Shown: positions 1-10,187 of the stretch, one piece after another
Numbering within the stretch: the first letter of the stretch is position 1
Layout of the letters: every line of letters begins with the position of its first letter
From: Chrysogorgia sp. JL179-B06
Taxonomy: Eukaryota; Cnidaria; Anthozoa; Scleralcyonacea; Chrysogorgiidae
Assembly (NCBI GenBank): GCA_035772405.1
Contig: JAYKKM010000159.1
Span: 1,432,501 to 1,496,500 of the forward strand
Length of the DNA: 64,000 nt
Reading direction: 5' to 3'
The notes under the pieces: generated by a model
Seen by the model: only the letters and a program-made list of their open reading frames with translations
Told to the model about the DNA's origin: nothing
Database searches by the model: none
Translations under genes and position numbers: made by a program

Positions 1-1190
1 ATACTGATTTGGAAATCTTGTTCTAGATACTGTATTGAGAACAGAATTTCTAGGTACAGTGATTATGCTAATAACTATATTGTTTGCCTTTGTTGTCGTA
101 AAGAATTTAATTAATGATACTGACCTTCCTCTTATATCCAGATACGTCAGATGATTGATTTGTAGGTGCGTGATTGGACCGAGACCTCATGAATATTTAA
201 TGAGTATGAGAACACTGATTCCTGTATGAATAACACCAGAGTCTGAGATTTTTTCTGGTGTATTAGTAACAAAATGATCAATGAGGCTGGAAGTTGTCAT
301 GGTTACCCGTGTAGCTTCCTTAATTAATTGTGACAATTGATACAATTCATACAGTGATTTTATTTTCTTGGTTTGTGTATCAGATTCTGTTTTAAGCATG
401 TTGCAATTTAAATCACCAAGAATATACATTTCTTTATTTTCATCATCAAATGCTTTGATTAAATTTTCAAATTGTTCAAAGAAATCTTGTGGTGAATTTG
501 GTGGTCGATAAATAGTTGTAACAAAGAATAGTTGACTATATGTGGCTTCATAATTTCAACACAAACTGCCTCCAATTCAGAGGGAATCAGATCATTTCTT
601 ATTTTATAGTTGAAGCTACGCAAGTAAATACAGACTCCTCCCCGATATCTTGATCTGTCTTTCCTAATAATATCATAGCCATATGCACAATAATATCATA
701 GCCGTATTTCATCAATCTTTTTAGGTAGACTGACAATATTGAGAAAAGCCATTTTGAAACCTTTTTCATTGGGAATAGAATTAAGGCTGGTGAAAAAATC
801 GCTACCCACATTTTCATTTGACAGATCTATATCAACTACTTTCTCAGTACTTGACTGACATATTTCAGATAGTTTGTCCACTCTTTGTTCCGATGTCCTG
901 CTAGCTGAAAAGAAGCCTGATCACTCCTTTCCTGTATTGGTCTAGCATAACTAGCTCTAGTGGACTTTAAGAAAGTGCAAAAGGCACTCCCCAAAGCTCT
1001 ATCCCCTACATTGTTCAAATGCAAATTTGAGTTGTTCAACAATGATTTGTTTATATCATTGTTATTAATATAATAAATAGTTTGCTCTAAACATAAATTT
1101 GAAAGTAAATTGTTATAATATTCTATTTTACTTGATGGAACTCGTCCATCGTACCTTTCGATCACACTGGATCATACATGTCCAATACCT
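1..1190 (-). pseudogene. CR1-like LINE, 3' half: SGNH C-terminus and APE endonuclease
   Basis: Minus-strand remnant of a non-LTR retrotransposon. From about 1165 down to 836 it encodes the C-terminal part of an SGNH/esterase domain; 'NLHLNNVGDRALGSAFCTFL' holds the Asp/His end typical of such domains in CR1-like elements. Next come the start of an APE-type endonuclease ('KMAFLNIVSLPKKIDEIR', about 780-720) and its later parts in shifted frames ('YILGDLNCN', 'LIDHFVTNTPEKISDSGV', 429-190). At least two frameshifts separate these blocks, so it is not functional. The domain order matches ORF1 esterase followed by ORF2 endonuclease of CR1/L2-like LINEs (established knowledge). Coding similarity stops at about 1166-1190, against minisatellite array 1. 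It is the exact complement of the 5' half at 21525-22620. Nothing coding is clear in 1-186. Confidence 0.75.
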
Positions 1191-1716
1191 ATACACAAGG
1201 TCCAATGGACAAATCACATTTCCATTGGAAATGTGATTTGTCCAATGGATACAAGGTGCAATGGACAAATCACATTTCCATTGGAAATATGACTTGTCCA
1301 ATGGATCCAATGGACCATTGGAAACTGCGTTTTCCAATGGACATTTTCCAATGGACCATTGCACACTACCTTTCCCAATGGACATAAACTTGCCCAATGG
1401 ATCCAATGGACAATAGCCTTTTCCAATGGACATAAACTTGTCCAATGGATCCAATGGACAATGTATTTTCCAGACCCCATGTCGAGGATAGTATGTCATT
1501 AATACACCTCATGCAGGGAATAGTCTCAGCCGCCAGACTCCGATTGTCCAATGGATCCAATGGATCCAATGGACCATTGGACACTGCGTTGTCCAATGGA
1601 TCCAATGGATCCAATGGACCATTGGACACTGCGTTGTCCAATGGACATTTTCCAATGGACCATTGCATTGCACACTGCCTTTTCCAATGGACATAAACTT
1701 GTCCAATGGACACTAC
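1191..1716. repeat. TCCAATGGA minisatellite, array 1 (left arm)
   Basis: Tandem and inverted copies of TCCAATGGA / TCCATTGGA, which are reverse complements of each other, so adjacent copies form palindromes such as TCCATTGGATCCAATGGA. A non-repeat interlude lies at about 1472-1540. The phrase ACACTGCGTTGTCCAATGG occurs here on the plus strand. Array 2 carries its reverse complement, so the two arrays are in opposite orientation. The frames are open because the repeat lacks stops, so the ORFs here are not genes. Confidence 0.9.
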
Positions 1717-1724
1717 AATACATG

Positions 1725-1992
1725 CACTGTTAATTTCAGAGTGTTATAATAGCACCTTCATAGGTGTTAATTCGACACCTTGTGGTGGTGCTAAATGAGA
1801 AGTGTTATTCTAGCACCGATTTGGGTGCCAATTTAACACCATAAAATCATGAGTTGGTATAAAAGTGCTAATTTAGCACCTTAGATATCTAACACTTTTA
1901 TTAAGGTGCTAAAATAACACCTTACCTGTAAGTGAAAGTGCTAAAATAACCCCATTTCAAGAGTTAAATTTTGGGTGTCAAATTAGCACCAC
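1725..1992. repeat. Left terminal palindrome array of the outer element
   Basis: About ten copies of the half-sites 'ggtgctaa', 'tagcacc', 'ggtgtta' and 'aacacc' alternate in both orientations, forming overlapping palindromes. The same half-sites fill 9012-9240 in mirror order. Such subterminal repeats are typical transposase-binding regions in CACTA-like elements (family knowledge); binding here is inference. Confidence 0.75.
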
Positions 1993-2016
1993 ATAAACAC
2001 GTTTTTCGCATTCAAA

Positions 2017-3270
2017 ATGGCGGACGATGAAGGAGCGGCGAAGTTTTATAGACAAGTAAATTGGGAAAAATATCGCAATTCTTAGTAACTTATTGCTATT
2101 TATATGATCGCAAAGCAAGTTTGGTTAAATTGAACAACTAAAAGATGAGTGGCAGTGGAGTGAAGGCAGAATTTGGAAGGATTTTAAATAATAACAAGTT
2201 GGTTCGTGATATGGCAAGTACCTTTCAATTGCTGGTGAAGAAAATGATCAAGTATGCTTCCGGGTGCACCAAAAGAAGCATAAAATCCCTGGTAAGCATG
2301 ATGGAGAGGTTGTTGGACGAGGAGCCAGATAGAGAACCAGGTACATAATTTAAATAATTCTTACTTTTTCATGAGCATATAAAACCCAAAGTATCCTGTT
2401 TCCAAAATTTACCTTTGCTGCCTTATCCTCCCTAGGTCCACCATTCATTAGAGCCCCCATGCACTAGCAAATTGCTTGTGAATTAACACATTTTTAATTC
2501 ATATTCTTTTTCTCTTAACAGAGATAAAGAGTACAGTGGCTGCTTTAATTGATCTTACAAGATGTATTAAAGGAGGCAGCAGAACTATTGTTTCTAAAAA
2601 TTTGTTATGTAAGTGTTTGCAATTAACAATAAATATAATGTTAAAACGTATTGCTTTTAGCCCATTATCTGGCAAGGTGCCCGGACATGCCCTACTTTAG
2701 TGTTTTACTGTGTCAAACACCAGGGTGTTTTTCTTGTTAGTGGTAGGGTACTGCCAGTTAATGGGTTAAGCTATTTATAAACTGTCTGTGAGCCCTTGTC
2801 TGAGCCTTGACTTTGGTCTCCACTTTAAAAGTGTATTTAACTACCCCTTTTGTGTTCTAGGCCTGGAACAAGGGTAATATCATGTTTGTAAACCATGTAC
2901 TGTGCCATATAAATAATGTTTTGATTTTTATATTTAGGACGATGAATCGAATGATGAAGAAGTTTCCAAGACAACCTACCCAAGGTTTGTTGGATCTGGA
3001 GATCTTCCCCACATGGATCCCCTGTTCATTGCTGTAGAAGGACAAATATTCCTGGAGTTATCTTCAGTTACCAGTAATCAAATACCTATGGCAGTGGTAC
3101 TCCTCGTTGGTACATGTTATGCATGTATTAAACATGGAATACACACCAGGTGTATCGAATGTTTATGCCTTCTTGGAGGCTATATTATGTTGAGTCGGCC
3201 ACAAGAAGCGAAGAAAAGGATTTCTGTGCAAAAACTTATTAAAGAATTGAACATTACTATTAGCTCATAA
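2017..3270 (+). CDS. Spliced gene of the outer element with SAMD3-like-type C-terminal domain
   Basis: Multi-exon plus-strand gene; exons are inferred from splice sites. An ATG at 2017 opens a 22-codon frame (MADDEGAAKFYRQ...) that may be a first exon or a uORF. Exon 2145-2340 (MSGSGVKAEFGRILNNNKL...) ends at a GT donor. Exon 2522-2608 follows a TTCTCTTAACAG acceptor, keeps the frame and ends at GTAAGT. The last exon runs from 2938 after 'tttatatttag' to the stop at 3270. It begins with an acidic DESNDEE stretch, then MDPLFIAVEGQIFLELSS and an AVVLLVGTCYACIKHGIHTR helix. The phase from 2608 to 2938 fails, so an extra exon or another donor (e.g. 2676) is needed. The last exon resembles the C-terminal domain of multicopy fish and cnidarian proteins annotated as SAMD3-like (recognition only). 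Function is unknown. Confidence 0.5.
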
Positions 3271-3465
3271 ACGTACACTCGCTCATAAACGTACACTCGC
3301 TCATTGGATAGATAGTATAAAGTAGATAATATACATATTTTTATGCATATATTATAGTTTTTTTATACATATATTATAGATAATATACATATTTTTATAA
3401 ATATTATTGCAATTTGTGTGCCAAGGAAATACATTTTAGGATATTATGGTGGTGACCCTTACGAA

Positions 3466-3532
3466 AAAATCCTATAGGATCCTATAGGAAAATTCCCATC
3501 CTATAGGAATTCCTATAGGATCCTATAGGAAC
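3466..3532. repeat. Left CCTATAGG palindrome array of the inner element
   Basis: Overlapping perfect palindromes CCTATAGGATCCTATAGG and CCTATAGGAATTCCTATAGG. They mirror the longer array at 8841-8996. Confidence 0.85.
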
Positions 3533-3805
3533 AAAAATTATATTTTTAGCAAAATTTTAGCAGATGTTTCATATAAATATCCCAAATTTAAAACATAATG
3601 CTATAATGCTTTATTTTGAAAATAACAGCCGATTTTAATTTCAAATTTTACTACCGATAGTCTGTGATGTCATTTCGGGATTTATATGAAGTTTCACCTA
3701 AAATTTTGGTCATTGGTTTATAAGAATATATCAGTTCACTAGCTGTCTCGGACCCTCAGTCGGGCCTTCGGTCGATTTTCTATCTCACTTAATTGTGCAT
3801 CTTAC

Positions 3806-4350
3806 ACAGCAAAAAGTCATTTTCTTATTAAGAAAATGTTTCTTATTTCAAGAATTATTAGTCTTTAAAACAAGAAAATAATTTTCTTAATTAAAGAAAA
3901 AATTCTTAAAATAAGAAATGAGATTTTCCAATTTCTTAAAATAAGAAAATGATTTTCTTGATAAGAAAAACAATTCTTAAAGTAAGAAATATTTTCCTTT
4001 TTCTTAAAACTATTAAAGAAAATATTTTCTTGAAATAAGAAAATTATTTTATTTACAAGAAAAAGAATATGTTAAAAAAGATAAGATTTCCATAAAAACA
4101 ATTATTTTGAGATAATAAAAATTCACGAAATAAGAAAACCTGATCATGTAATTATTATATATTTTGTCATTTATTAAGTAAAAGCCTACCCAGAAAAATA
4201 GAATATATATTCATACACAAAAACAAATCGATTTTACTTAAAACGAGAACATATTTTCTTATCAATAATTAACCAAGATTAAATATGAATTTCTTATCAA
4301 GATGACAAGAATAATATTACCGACAATGAAATTTACTTGTAACAATAGCA
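3806..4350. repeat. TTCTTAAAATAAGAA-type palindrome array
   Basis: About 540 bp of extremely AT-rich sequence built from inverted half-sites such as ATTTTCTT, AAGAAAAT, TTCTTAAAATAAGAA and TTTCTTATTAAGAAA. It begins next to 'cacagcaaaaagtc'. It looks like the terminal palindrome array of a third element, but I found no matching opposite end. Confidence 0.6.
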
Positions 4351-4783
4351 TATTTCTTAGTCAATTTCAACATACTCATTACCGCCGGTATATAACTGAA
4401 AGTGAATAAACATTGCGCAAACGCGACGCGGAGTCGTCTAGACTAGCGGCTCGCCCCAATCCCCTCCCCCTCACCGGAGAGCTTTATAACTGGCTCGCTC
4501 AACTTGAGCCTCCTCCACAGGTAGCCTTCTGTGGCATCTTTAGCAATGTTTTGGCTGGGATTCCAGGGAAGTATAGGGATTGTGAAGGGATTGGTGAAGG
4601 GTATATGGACATTTCCCAGAGGTCCTAGCGAGTTAATGTTGCTGCGCCATATTTGAAATTTTGAATCTCTCGTGGTTTGTGTCTTGGATTCTTTATTGCT
4701 TTTTGTGTTACCAATTCTAAAGAAGTGGCTGATCATCAATTATTCGTCGATCTTACAAAATACTGGCTGCGAGGGTAAATACG

Positions 4784-5068
4784 GCAGTGATGCGTTTTCA
4801 GGCTTTCAGCAAAGTTCGAAGACGAAGGTAAGTCTCACTCTGATCTACTATAAATATATTATATAGCTCCTAAATGCATCTGAACGTTTGAAGCAAATCA
4901 AATAGTTGTCCTGAACTTATCTTATCAAAACCTTTGTCTTAGAGTATTCCATTGTGTGAGAAGAGTTATTTTTCAATTGAAATGTGGATAATCAAGTGTC
5001 TATTAATCAAAATAATTTGAATGATCGAGAAAGCCCATCCTTTATCTGGTCTCAGGAAACAAAACGGT
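4784..5068 (+). CDS. Possible 5' exons of the inner-element gene
   Basis: Two weakly supported exon-like stretches. One ends at 'cgaagacgaag' before a GTAAGT donor (about 4828). The other is an open stretch (about 4985-5068) encoding NVDNQVSINQNNLNDRESP and FIWSQETKR, ending at a GTATGT donor. The FIW..E ending recalls the start of Myb/SANT-like domains in transposon proteins, but it is too short to assign. No ATG is certain and I see no continuing exon before 7631. Confidence 0.2.
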
Positions 5069-5400
5069 ATGTTATACAAATATTTATCGGGAATAACCGT
5101 TTATATAACCTTTTATTTGTTTGTGATAATGATTAAGAGTATGAACAACAATCAACAAAAGGGAATTTCTAAGGTCATTTAAATCCTTGCTGAAAAGCAC
5201 AAATTCAGAGAGTAATGGCATTGCTTTTAGAAGTGTTGTTATCATAATTTTTATGTATAAATTCAACTTCCAAACATTTGGCATTACTCAAAATATTTCT
5301 TCATGTGATATTGCATACCGGTTGTCAAGTAGTTATACATTTTTGATTTTTCATGGAATTAAAATGCATGTGGCAAACAAAGTGCCAAGTGAACCAGCTT

Positions 5401-5660
5401 AGACGATACATGGATGATTGTCAAGCTCAAATCCTTAGAAAATATCCCAGACATGGATTGAACCTGTAACCGTCTGATTGCCTGTGACACGCTCTAATAT
5501 CAAAAACTCTTATGGAGATCGAAGGTCACAATGATATACTGGTTTGATTGCTATATTCACTGCATATGCAAAATTCACTATATACCAGTAATACTTAGGA
5601 AACTGTCTGGGATTCATTTTCTGAGGATTTGAACTTGATGATCATCATGTATCGTAATAC
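5401..5660. mobile_element. MITE-like inverted-repeat element
   Basis: The left arm (5401-5455) contains ACGATACATGGATGATTGTC and the right arm (5598-5660) is its imperfect reverse complement (GATGATCATCATGTATCGTA). The two arms match over about 50 bp around a non-coding centre. Non-autonomous DNA-transposon structure; family unknown. Confidence 0.6.
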
Positions 5661-5714
5661 TAATAATAATCACTATTGTATATATTTGCATAACAAGATA
5701 GTTTAATGAGACTT

Positions 5715-6040
5715 GTGTTCTATGGGATATAGAATCCCAAGAATTACAGTAGTTAGAAGGCCCCGAGTGTACTTCTATCTAATTCGAGGGACTCTGTATC
5801 CCATAGAGCATGAGGGATCATTATCTAACCATCTTAGAGAATGGTTGAAACTGCAAAGTAATTTTAACTGTTACTATTTATTTTTTGCCTCGCACATTTA
5901 CCAGAACCATTGACTTATTGAATTCATTAGTGAACTCTACAGTATATAGAATCCACTGCGCTATGACAAAAGAAAACAAAATATATTTTAGTGGACTCTA
6001 CTCTATATACTATATAGAGTTCACTATTAACCTGTCTAAT
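5715..6040. repeat. Two adjacent inverted-repeat hairpins
   Basis: The first hairpin pairs CTATGGGATATAGAATCCC (near 5720) with GGGACTCTGTATCCCATAG (near 5788). The second pairs AGTGAACTCTACAGTATATA (near 5930) with TATATAGAGTTCACTA (near 6017). Both look like decayed MITEs. No coding potential. Confidence 0.5.
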
Positions 6041-6695
6041 CATGAATTAAAGCACTATGGGTATAGAGCAGTGGAATACTCAACATGGATTGGTTGAGTG
6101 GTTGCAACCATTATCTAATTCTGTATTTTAATTAGGTTGTTTCTAGATGAAGTTGCCATTCCTGCTTAAATAAAACTAAGATAAGAGCAGCTGGAAAAAT
6201 TTATTTAGCTTATTTTGGTAAGTTTGAGTTTATTTTATCAACTAATAAATTTTTTATTATGCTTGTGAAAGAGCATATACATAAAGTACTGTATATACCT
6301 TCAAAAATCTGTATGATTTTTAAATAATTTGAAAATTTTTTCTCCTTACCGACAAAAACTGGGTGTTCAGTGGATGCACAGTACACCGACTTCACCAACT
6401 CCTTGACTGGGGGTACCTGTTTATGTTTTAAGTTTGTCAAAGACTGTGTACACTCTGACAAATTTAAAACATTAACATGTAGCAGTACGGTACTCCATCC
6501 TAGACTCAATGAATGGTTAGATCATCTCACCTTGGTTTTCAGCCTACCATTATTTATGTTAAATTACCATCTAAAACTGTACTTTATTCACATTATTAAA
6601 TAAGGAAGAATGGTGTTCTGGCTTGGTCAATATTTTCTTTAAATGCAAATGAGATGCCTTGAGAGAGAATCCTAAGTATACTAGGTATATTACTC

Positions 6696-7183
6696 CAGTG
6701 ATGGATTTACAGGGGGGTATATGCACCCCCTGGCCTTGGCCAATGGGGGTGCAGTGAGGGTGCCAATTGCTTTGTCAAATTCAGTTTTTAGGTATCATAG
6801 CTATCATATGATTCATACAGTAGATATATTGGGGCTTTTCAATTACACGGTCAGACTGGTCTGTCCGGCAATATTTTGCTAAATGGAACACGATACGTTT
6901 GAGGAGTGCGGCTGGTCTGCCCGGAAAATGTGGGCCTAATCAAGAGGAGGTCCATTCTGACCAGACTAACCAGTCTGACCGTGTAAATGGAAAGCCCCCT
7001 ATGATTCATATATTAGCTATCATATGATTCATAGGTATTAATAGGTATAAAAAATGTTCTGGTGGGCTTTGCTCCACCATACCCCTGCTGTAGCTGCCTC
7101 TCCACCCTGCCTCGGTCATGCCCCACGCCTCAGGATCTCACTTCACTAGCACCCCCTACCAGATCAAGCTGGATCCATCACTG
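6696..7183. mobile_element. hAT-type MITE with perfect 8-bp target duplication
   Basis: The left end is CAGTGATGGATTTACAGG. The right end, reverse-complemented, is CAGTGATGGATCCAGCTTG. The octamer TATTACTC occurs immediately outside both ends (6688-6695 and 7184-7191). CAGNG-type ends with an 8-bp duplication are diagnostic of hAT superfamily insertions. No transposase is present, so it is non-autonomous. Another MITE is inserted at 6831. Confidence 0.85.
6831..6999. mobile_element. MITE nested in the hAT-type MITE
   Basis: The left arm GGGGCTTTTCAATTACACGG with TCAGACTGGT pairs with the right arm ACCAGTCTGACCGTGTAAAT ending GGAAAGCCCCC. Length about 169 bp with 30-bp terminal inverted repeats. 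The copies of AGCTATCATATGATTCATA on each side (about 6799 and 7014) are direct repeats of the host element. Confidence 0.75.
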
Positions 7184-7630
7184 TATTACTCATTTAGTTT
7201 TTCTTTTTGTGCAGATTTATGTTGCAAGGTATCTCATTTGCATCTTTCAAAAACTAGGATATTTCTACAATAAGATGAGATATTGACAACAAGCGAGCAT
7301 GCTATTCGTCATCATTTTGAGAGTACTTCTAAGCAAAATGCAAAATTGGGATGTATGATTTTCATCTTACTGTCCCTTTGTGTTTAAAAAAATGGACAAA
7401 TTTTAATTAGTACGGTACTGGATAAGTTGTTTTGTGATGTTTTGTTGTCTGAATAGATTGATATAATATAACAAAACATTTAATGTCTGCACGTTTGGAA
7501 AAGTAGTTAGTTTTGTTTTCCATCCAGGTTCTAACACAACTCATTCCTAGACATTGTATGATATTAAAATATAATTAGAAAATCATTTGTTTCTATTTAC
7601 AGTACTAAACTAATATTTGTTTCTTTTAAG

Positions 7631-7872
7631 GATTATGAAGATCCAGATTAGATACATGGAGTACAAAACAAGTGGGGAATGTACCAGTGCTGGTATTTGA
7701 TAAATATTTTGTATATGTAATTGTGGAAAAAAGGATCTTATTCAAAACTGATGTTAGAGATATGAAGGAAGCTACTGTGGGGTTTTTGGCATCTTTCTAC
7801 CTGTTAGATTTTGACTATCCAAAGCAAAACAAGATAGGGATGAATGCCACAAGACATTGCTGCCCCTTTTAA
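7631..7872 (+). pseudogene. Last exon of the inner-element gene, decayed
   Basis: Follows the acceptor TTTGTTTCTTTTAAG. It starts with an acidic DYEDPD stretch that runs into a stop. A frame-shifted block then encodes VPVLVFDKYFVYVIVEKRIL and an LASFYLLDFDYPKQ helix, ending at 7872. The layout (acidic lead, beta hairpin around a V.E.. ILF core, then an aliphatic/aromatic helix ending in YP) matches the last exon of the outer-element gene (2938-3270). At least one frameshift. Same family inferred; function unknown. Confidence 0.45.
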
Positions 7873-8027
7873 TGGGATGCTCAAAGCATATAAACATTAT
7901 AGAATTGACATTTAGTCTATGTGACAAACAACATAGATTTTATTATGTAGACCTGTAGTTTTCAAACTTTTATTAGACTAAAAGTAAGCATGTATTTCAA
8001 GCAAACTCAATAGTACAATAAAAGTGT

Positions 8028-8265
8028 GCAATAAGAATGGTAATAGGTGTGTTATGGTACTTCAGGAAAATACTTGTTTTAATGACAAGAGAACATTGAA
8101 TTTGCTTACACAAATCAAAATATAAAAGGTCCTTCATCACAGAAAACATCTCTCTGACAAAGGGCATTTGCTTGAAACATACCAGCTTGTATACCATTAA
8201 CATCATGAGATAAAAACCAGTATTTTCCTGAAGTACCACAATATACCTATGACCATTATTATGAA
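8028..8265. mobile_element. MITE-like inverted repeat around TACTTCAGGAAAATACT
   Basis: The left arm GGTACTTCAGGAAAATACTT (near 8055) pairs with AGTATTTTCCTGAAGTACC (near 8219). The match extends outward for about 50 bp (ATTCTTATTACC versus the ATAATGGTCATAGG side). About 240 bp, no ORF. Confidence 0.6.
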
Positions 8266-8312
8266 TGTATTTAATTGTCAAAATACTAGAGCATATATCA
8301 CTGTGTCATATA

Positions 8313-8379
8313 ATGAAGATGATGCTCTCATATTAGTGACCATATAATATGGTCACTAATATGAGAGCATCATCTTCAT
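8313..8379. repeat. Near-perfect 67-bp palindrome
   Basis: ATGAAGATGATGCTCTCATA, then TTAGTGACC, then a central TATAATA, then the exact mirror back to CATCTTCAT. The stems are about 30 bp. It would extrude as a cruciform or fold into a hairpin. Confidence 0.9.
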
Positions 8380-8544
8380 CAGTGAAATAATAATGTATGC
8401 TGAATTAACATCAGGCTAAAACCACAATAGTCATTTCTATTTACACTTGTGAATTTGTTATACTGTTGTAGAAATGTCTTGATGTATAATTTCAAAATAT
8501 CATAAACCCAAGTACCAGCATTCCACCTGCTTCCAACTTGACTT

Positions 8545-8625
8545 GTAGCTCAAGCAGTTAGAGCGTCAGACTAGTATACCATATATTATACTATATAAGG
8601 TCATGGCAGTTCAAACTGCAACCGG
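8545..8625 (+). ncRNA. Possible tRNA-like SINE head
   Basis: TGTAGCTCAAGCAGTTAGAG resembles a tRNA A-box region, and GGCAGTTCAAACTGC downstream resembles a B box and T arm. An AT-rich insertion lies between them. Probably a decayed tRNA-derived SINE, not a gene. Confidence 0.3.
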
Positions 8626-8840
8626 GCCAATTAAGTATGGGTTTCCCTAAGGTTGTTTATCAAAATGGGATTTTTTACTGGAGTTATCAATTAACTTTAT
8701 TGAAATTGTAAGTTTTTATTCCTGTAGAAATTAATTGAATAAATCATTTGGTTAACTAACATTTTTGTCTCAATTGTTGCTTTTCAATTTGTGTAATTGG
8801 CAGGATATCTACCGTATATACCTGTAGTATCTCCAATATG

Positions 8841-9011
8841 GATTCCTATAGGATCCTATATGAATTCCTATAGGACCCTATAAGAATTCCTATAGGATCC
8901 TATAGGAATTCCTATAGGATCCTATAGGGTCACGGGCCAATTTCCAATAGGATCCTATAGGAATTTATAGTTAAGTTCCTATAGGAATTCCTATAGGTTT
9001 TTTTGTAAGGG
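8841..9011. repeat. Right CCTATAGG palindrome array of the inner element
   Basis: At least eight copies of CCTATAGG in GGATCC/GAATTC-linked palindromes, interrupted by 'gtcacgggccaatt'. The array ends CCTATAGGTTTTTTTGTAAGGG, the mirror of the left end at 3456. Confidence 0.85.
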
Positions 9012-9240
9012 AAATAGCACCATAATCAAGTGCTATATTAACACTAAGGTGTAAGTGCTAAAATAACACTTAAATCCGGGTTATTATGACACCAAAAATG
9101 GTGCTATTTTAGCACTTCGCAAGGTGCTAAATTGACACCTTAAATAGAGGTGTTAAAATAGCACCCCAAAAGGTGCTATTCTGTACCTTTTTATTTAACA
9201 CCACTTTTGGTGCTAAATTAACACCCTAAAATTAACAGTG
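9012..9240. repeat. Right terminal palindrome array of the outer element
   Basis: Inverted half-sites GTGCTAAA / TTTAGCAC and GGTGCTA / TAGCACC repeat to the terminal AAAATTAACAGTG. This is the mirror of 1725-1992. Confidence 0.75.
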
Positions 9241-9242
9241 TG

Positions 9243-10156
9243 TATAGTATTGCGCCGTTCTCAACAAAAAAAACCGCAACATATCACTACAATATAGTAT
9301 TGCGCCGTTCTTGATAAAACACGCAATATATCACTACAATATAGTATTGCGCCGTTCTTGATAAAACACGCAACATATCACTACAATATAGTATTGCGCC
9401 GTTCTTGATAAAACACGCAACATATCACTACAATATAGTATTGCGCCGTTCTTGATAAAACACGCAACATATCACTACAATATAGTATTGCGTCGTTCTT
9501 GATAAAACACGCAACATATCACTACAATATAGTATTGCGCCGTTCTTGATAAAACACGCAACATATCACGACAATATAGTATTGCGCCGTTCTTGATAAA
9601 ACACGCAACATATCACTACAATATAGTATTGCGCCATTCTTGATAAAACACGCAACATGCATATCACTACAATATAGTATTGCGCCGTTCTTGATAAAAC
9701 ACGCAACATATCACTACAATATAGTATTGCACCGTTCTTGATAAAACACGCAACATATCACTACAATATAGTATTGCGCCGTTCTTAATAAAACAGGCAA
9801 TATATCACTACAATATAGTATTGCGCCGTTCTTGATAAAACACGCAATATATCTCACTACAATAATATAGTATTGCGCCGTTCTTGATAAAACACGCAAT
9901 ATATCACTACAATATAGTATTGCGCCGTTCTTGATAAAACACGCAATATATCACTACAATATAGTATTGCGCCGTTCTTGATAAAACACGCAATATATCA
10001 CTACAATATAGTATTGCGCCGTTCTTGATAAAACACGCAATATATCACTACAATATAGTATTGCACCGTTCTTGATAAAACACGCAACATATCACTACAA
10101 TATAGTATTGCGCCGTTCTTGATAAAACACGCAATATATCACTACAATATAGTATT
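9243..10156. repeat. 47-bp minisatellite, about 19 copies
   Basis: Direct tandem units containing ATAGTATTGCGCCGTTCTTG then ATAAAACACGCAACATATCA then CTACAAT. Units differ at a few sites (CAACATATC versus CAATATATC) and by small indels near 9655 and 9852. There are no spacers, so it is not a CRISPR array. It starts two bases after the right end of the outer element. Confidence 0.95.
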
Positions 10157-10187
10157 CTTTAAACTTGGGGGTTCAGCGTCCGCCGCG

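Larger units (their letters stand above)
3456..9011. mobile_element. Inner TIR element with CCTATAGG palindrome arrays
   Basis: Nested in the outer element. The left end reads CCCTTACGAAAAAATCCTAT and the right end, reverse-complemented, reads CCCTTACAAAAAAACCTATA. Both run into arrays of AATTCCTATAGGATCCTATAGG-like palindromes (3467-3532 and 8841-8996). No matching target duplication is apparent. The interior holds a decayed gene (exon at 7631-7872), a third palindrome array and several MITEs. The right end abuts the right terminal array of the outer element. Confidence 0.65.
1725..9240. mobile_element. Outer TIR element with GTGCTA/TAGCACC palindrome arrays
   Basis: A DNA-transposon-like element. 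The left end reads CACTGTTAATTTCAGAGTG and the right end, reverse-complemented, reads CACTGTTAATTTTAGGGTG. Both ends continue into about 230-265 bp of interspersed copies of a short palindrome (GGTGCTAAATTAACACC-like). CACTG termini and subterminal repeats recall CACTA/EnSpm elements, but I see no transposase. The flanks share only TG (1723-1724 and 9241-9242), so the target duplication is unclear. Removing the inner element (3456-9011) leaves about 1.96 kb containing one spliced gene (2017-3270). Confidence 0.7.

Noticed and set aside
1178..1733. ORFs through array 1
   Set aside because: Same satellite artefact as array 2.
3470..9000. Restriction-site-like GGATCC/GAATTC strings suggesting cloning vector
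   Set aside because: They are part of natural CCTATAGG palindrome arrays with mutations. No vector sequence is present.
1725..9240. Firm CACTA/EnSpm assignment of the outer element
   Set aside because: CACTG ends and subterminal repeats fit, but there is no transposase and no clear 2-3-bp duplication, so only the TIR structure is claimed.
9243..10156. CRISPR-like appearance of regular repeats
   Set aside because: The units are contiguous 47-bp copies with no unique spacers, and the context is animal DNA.
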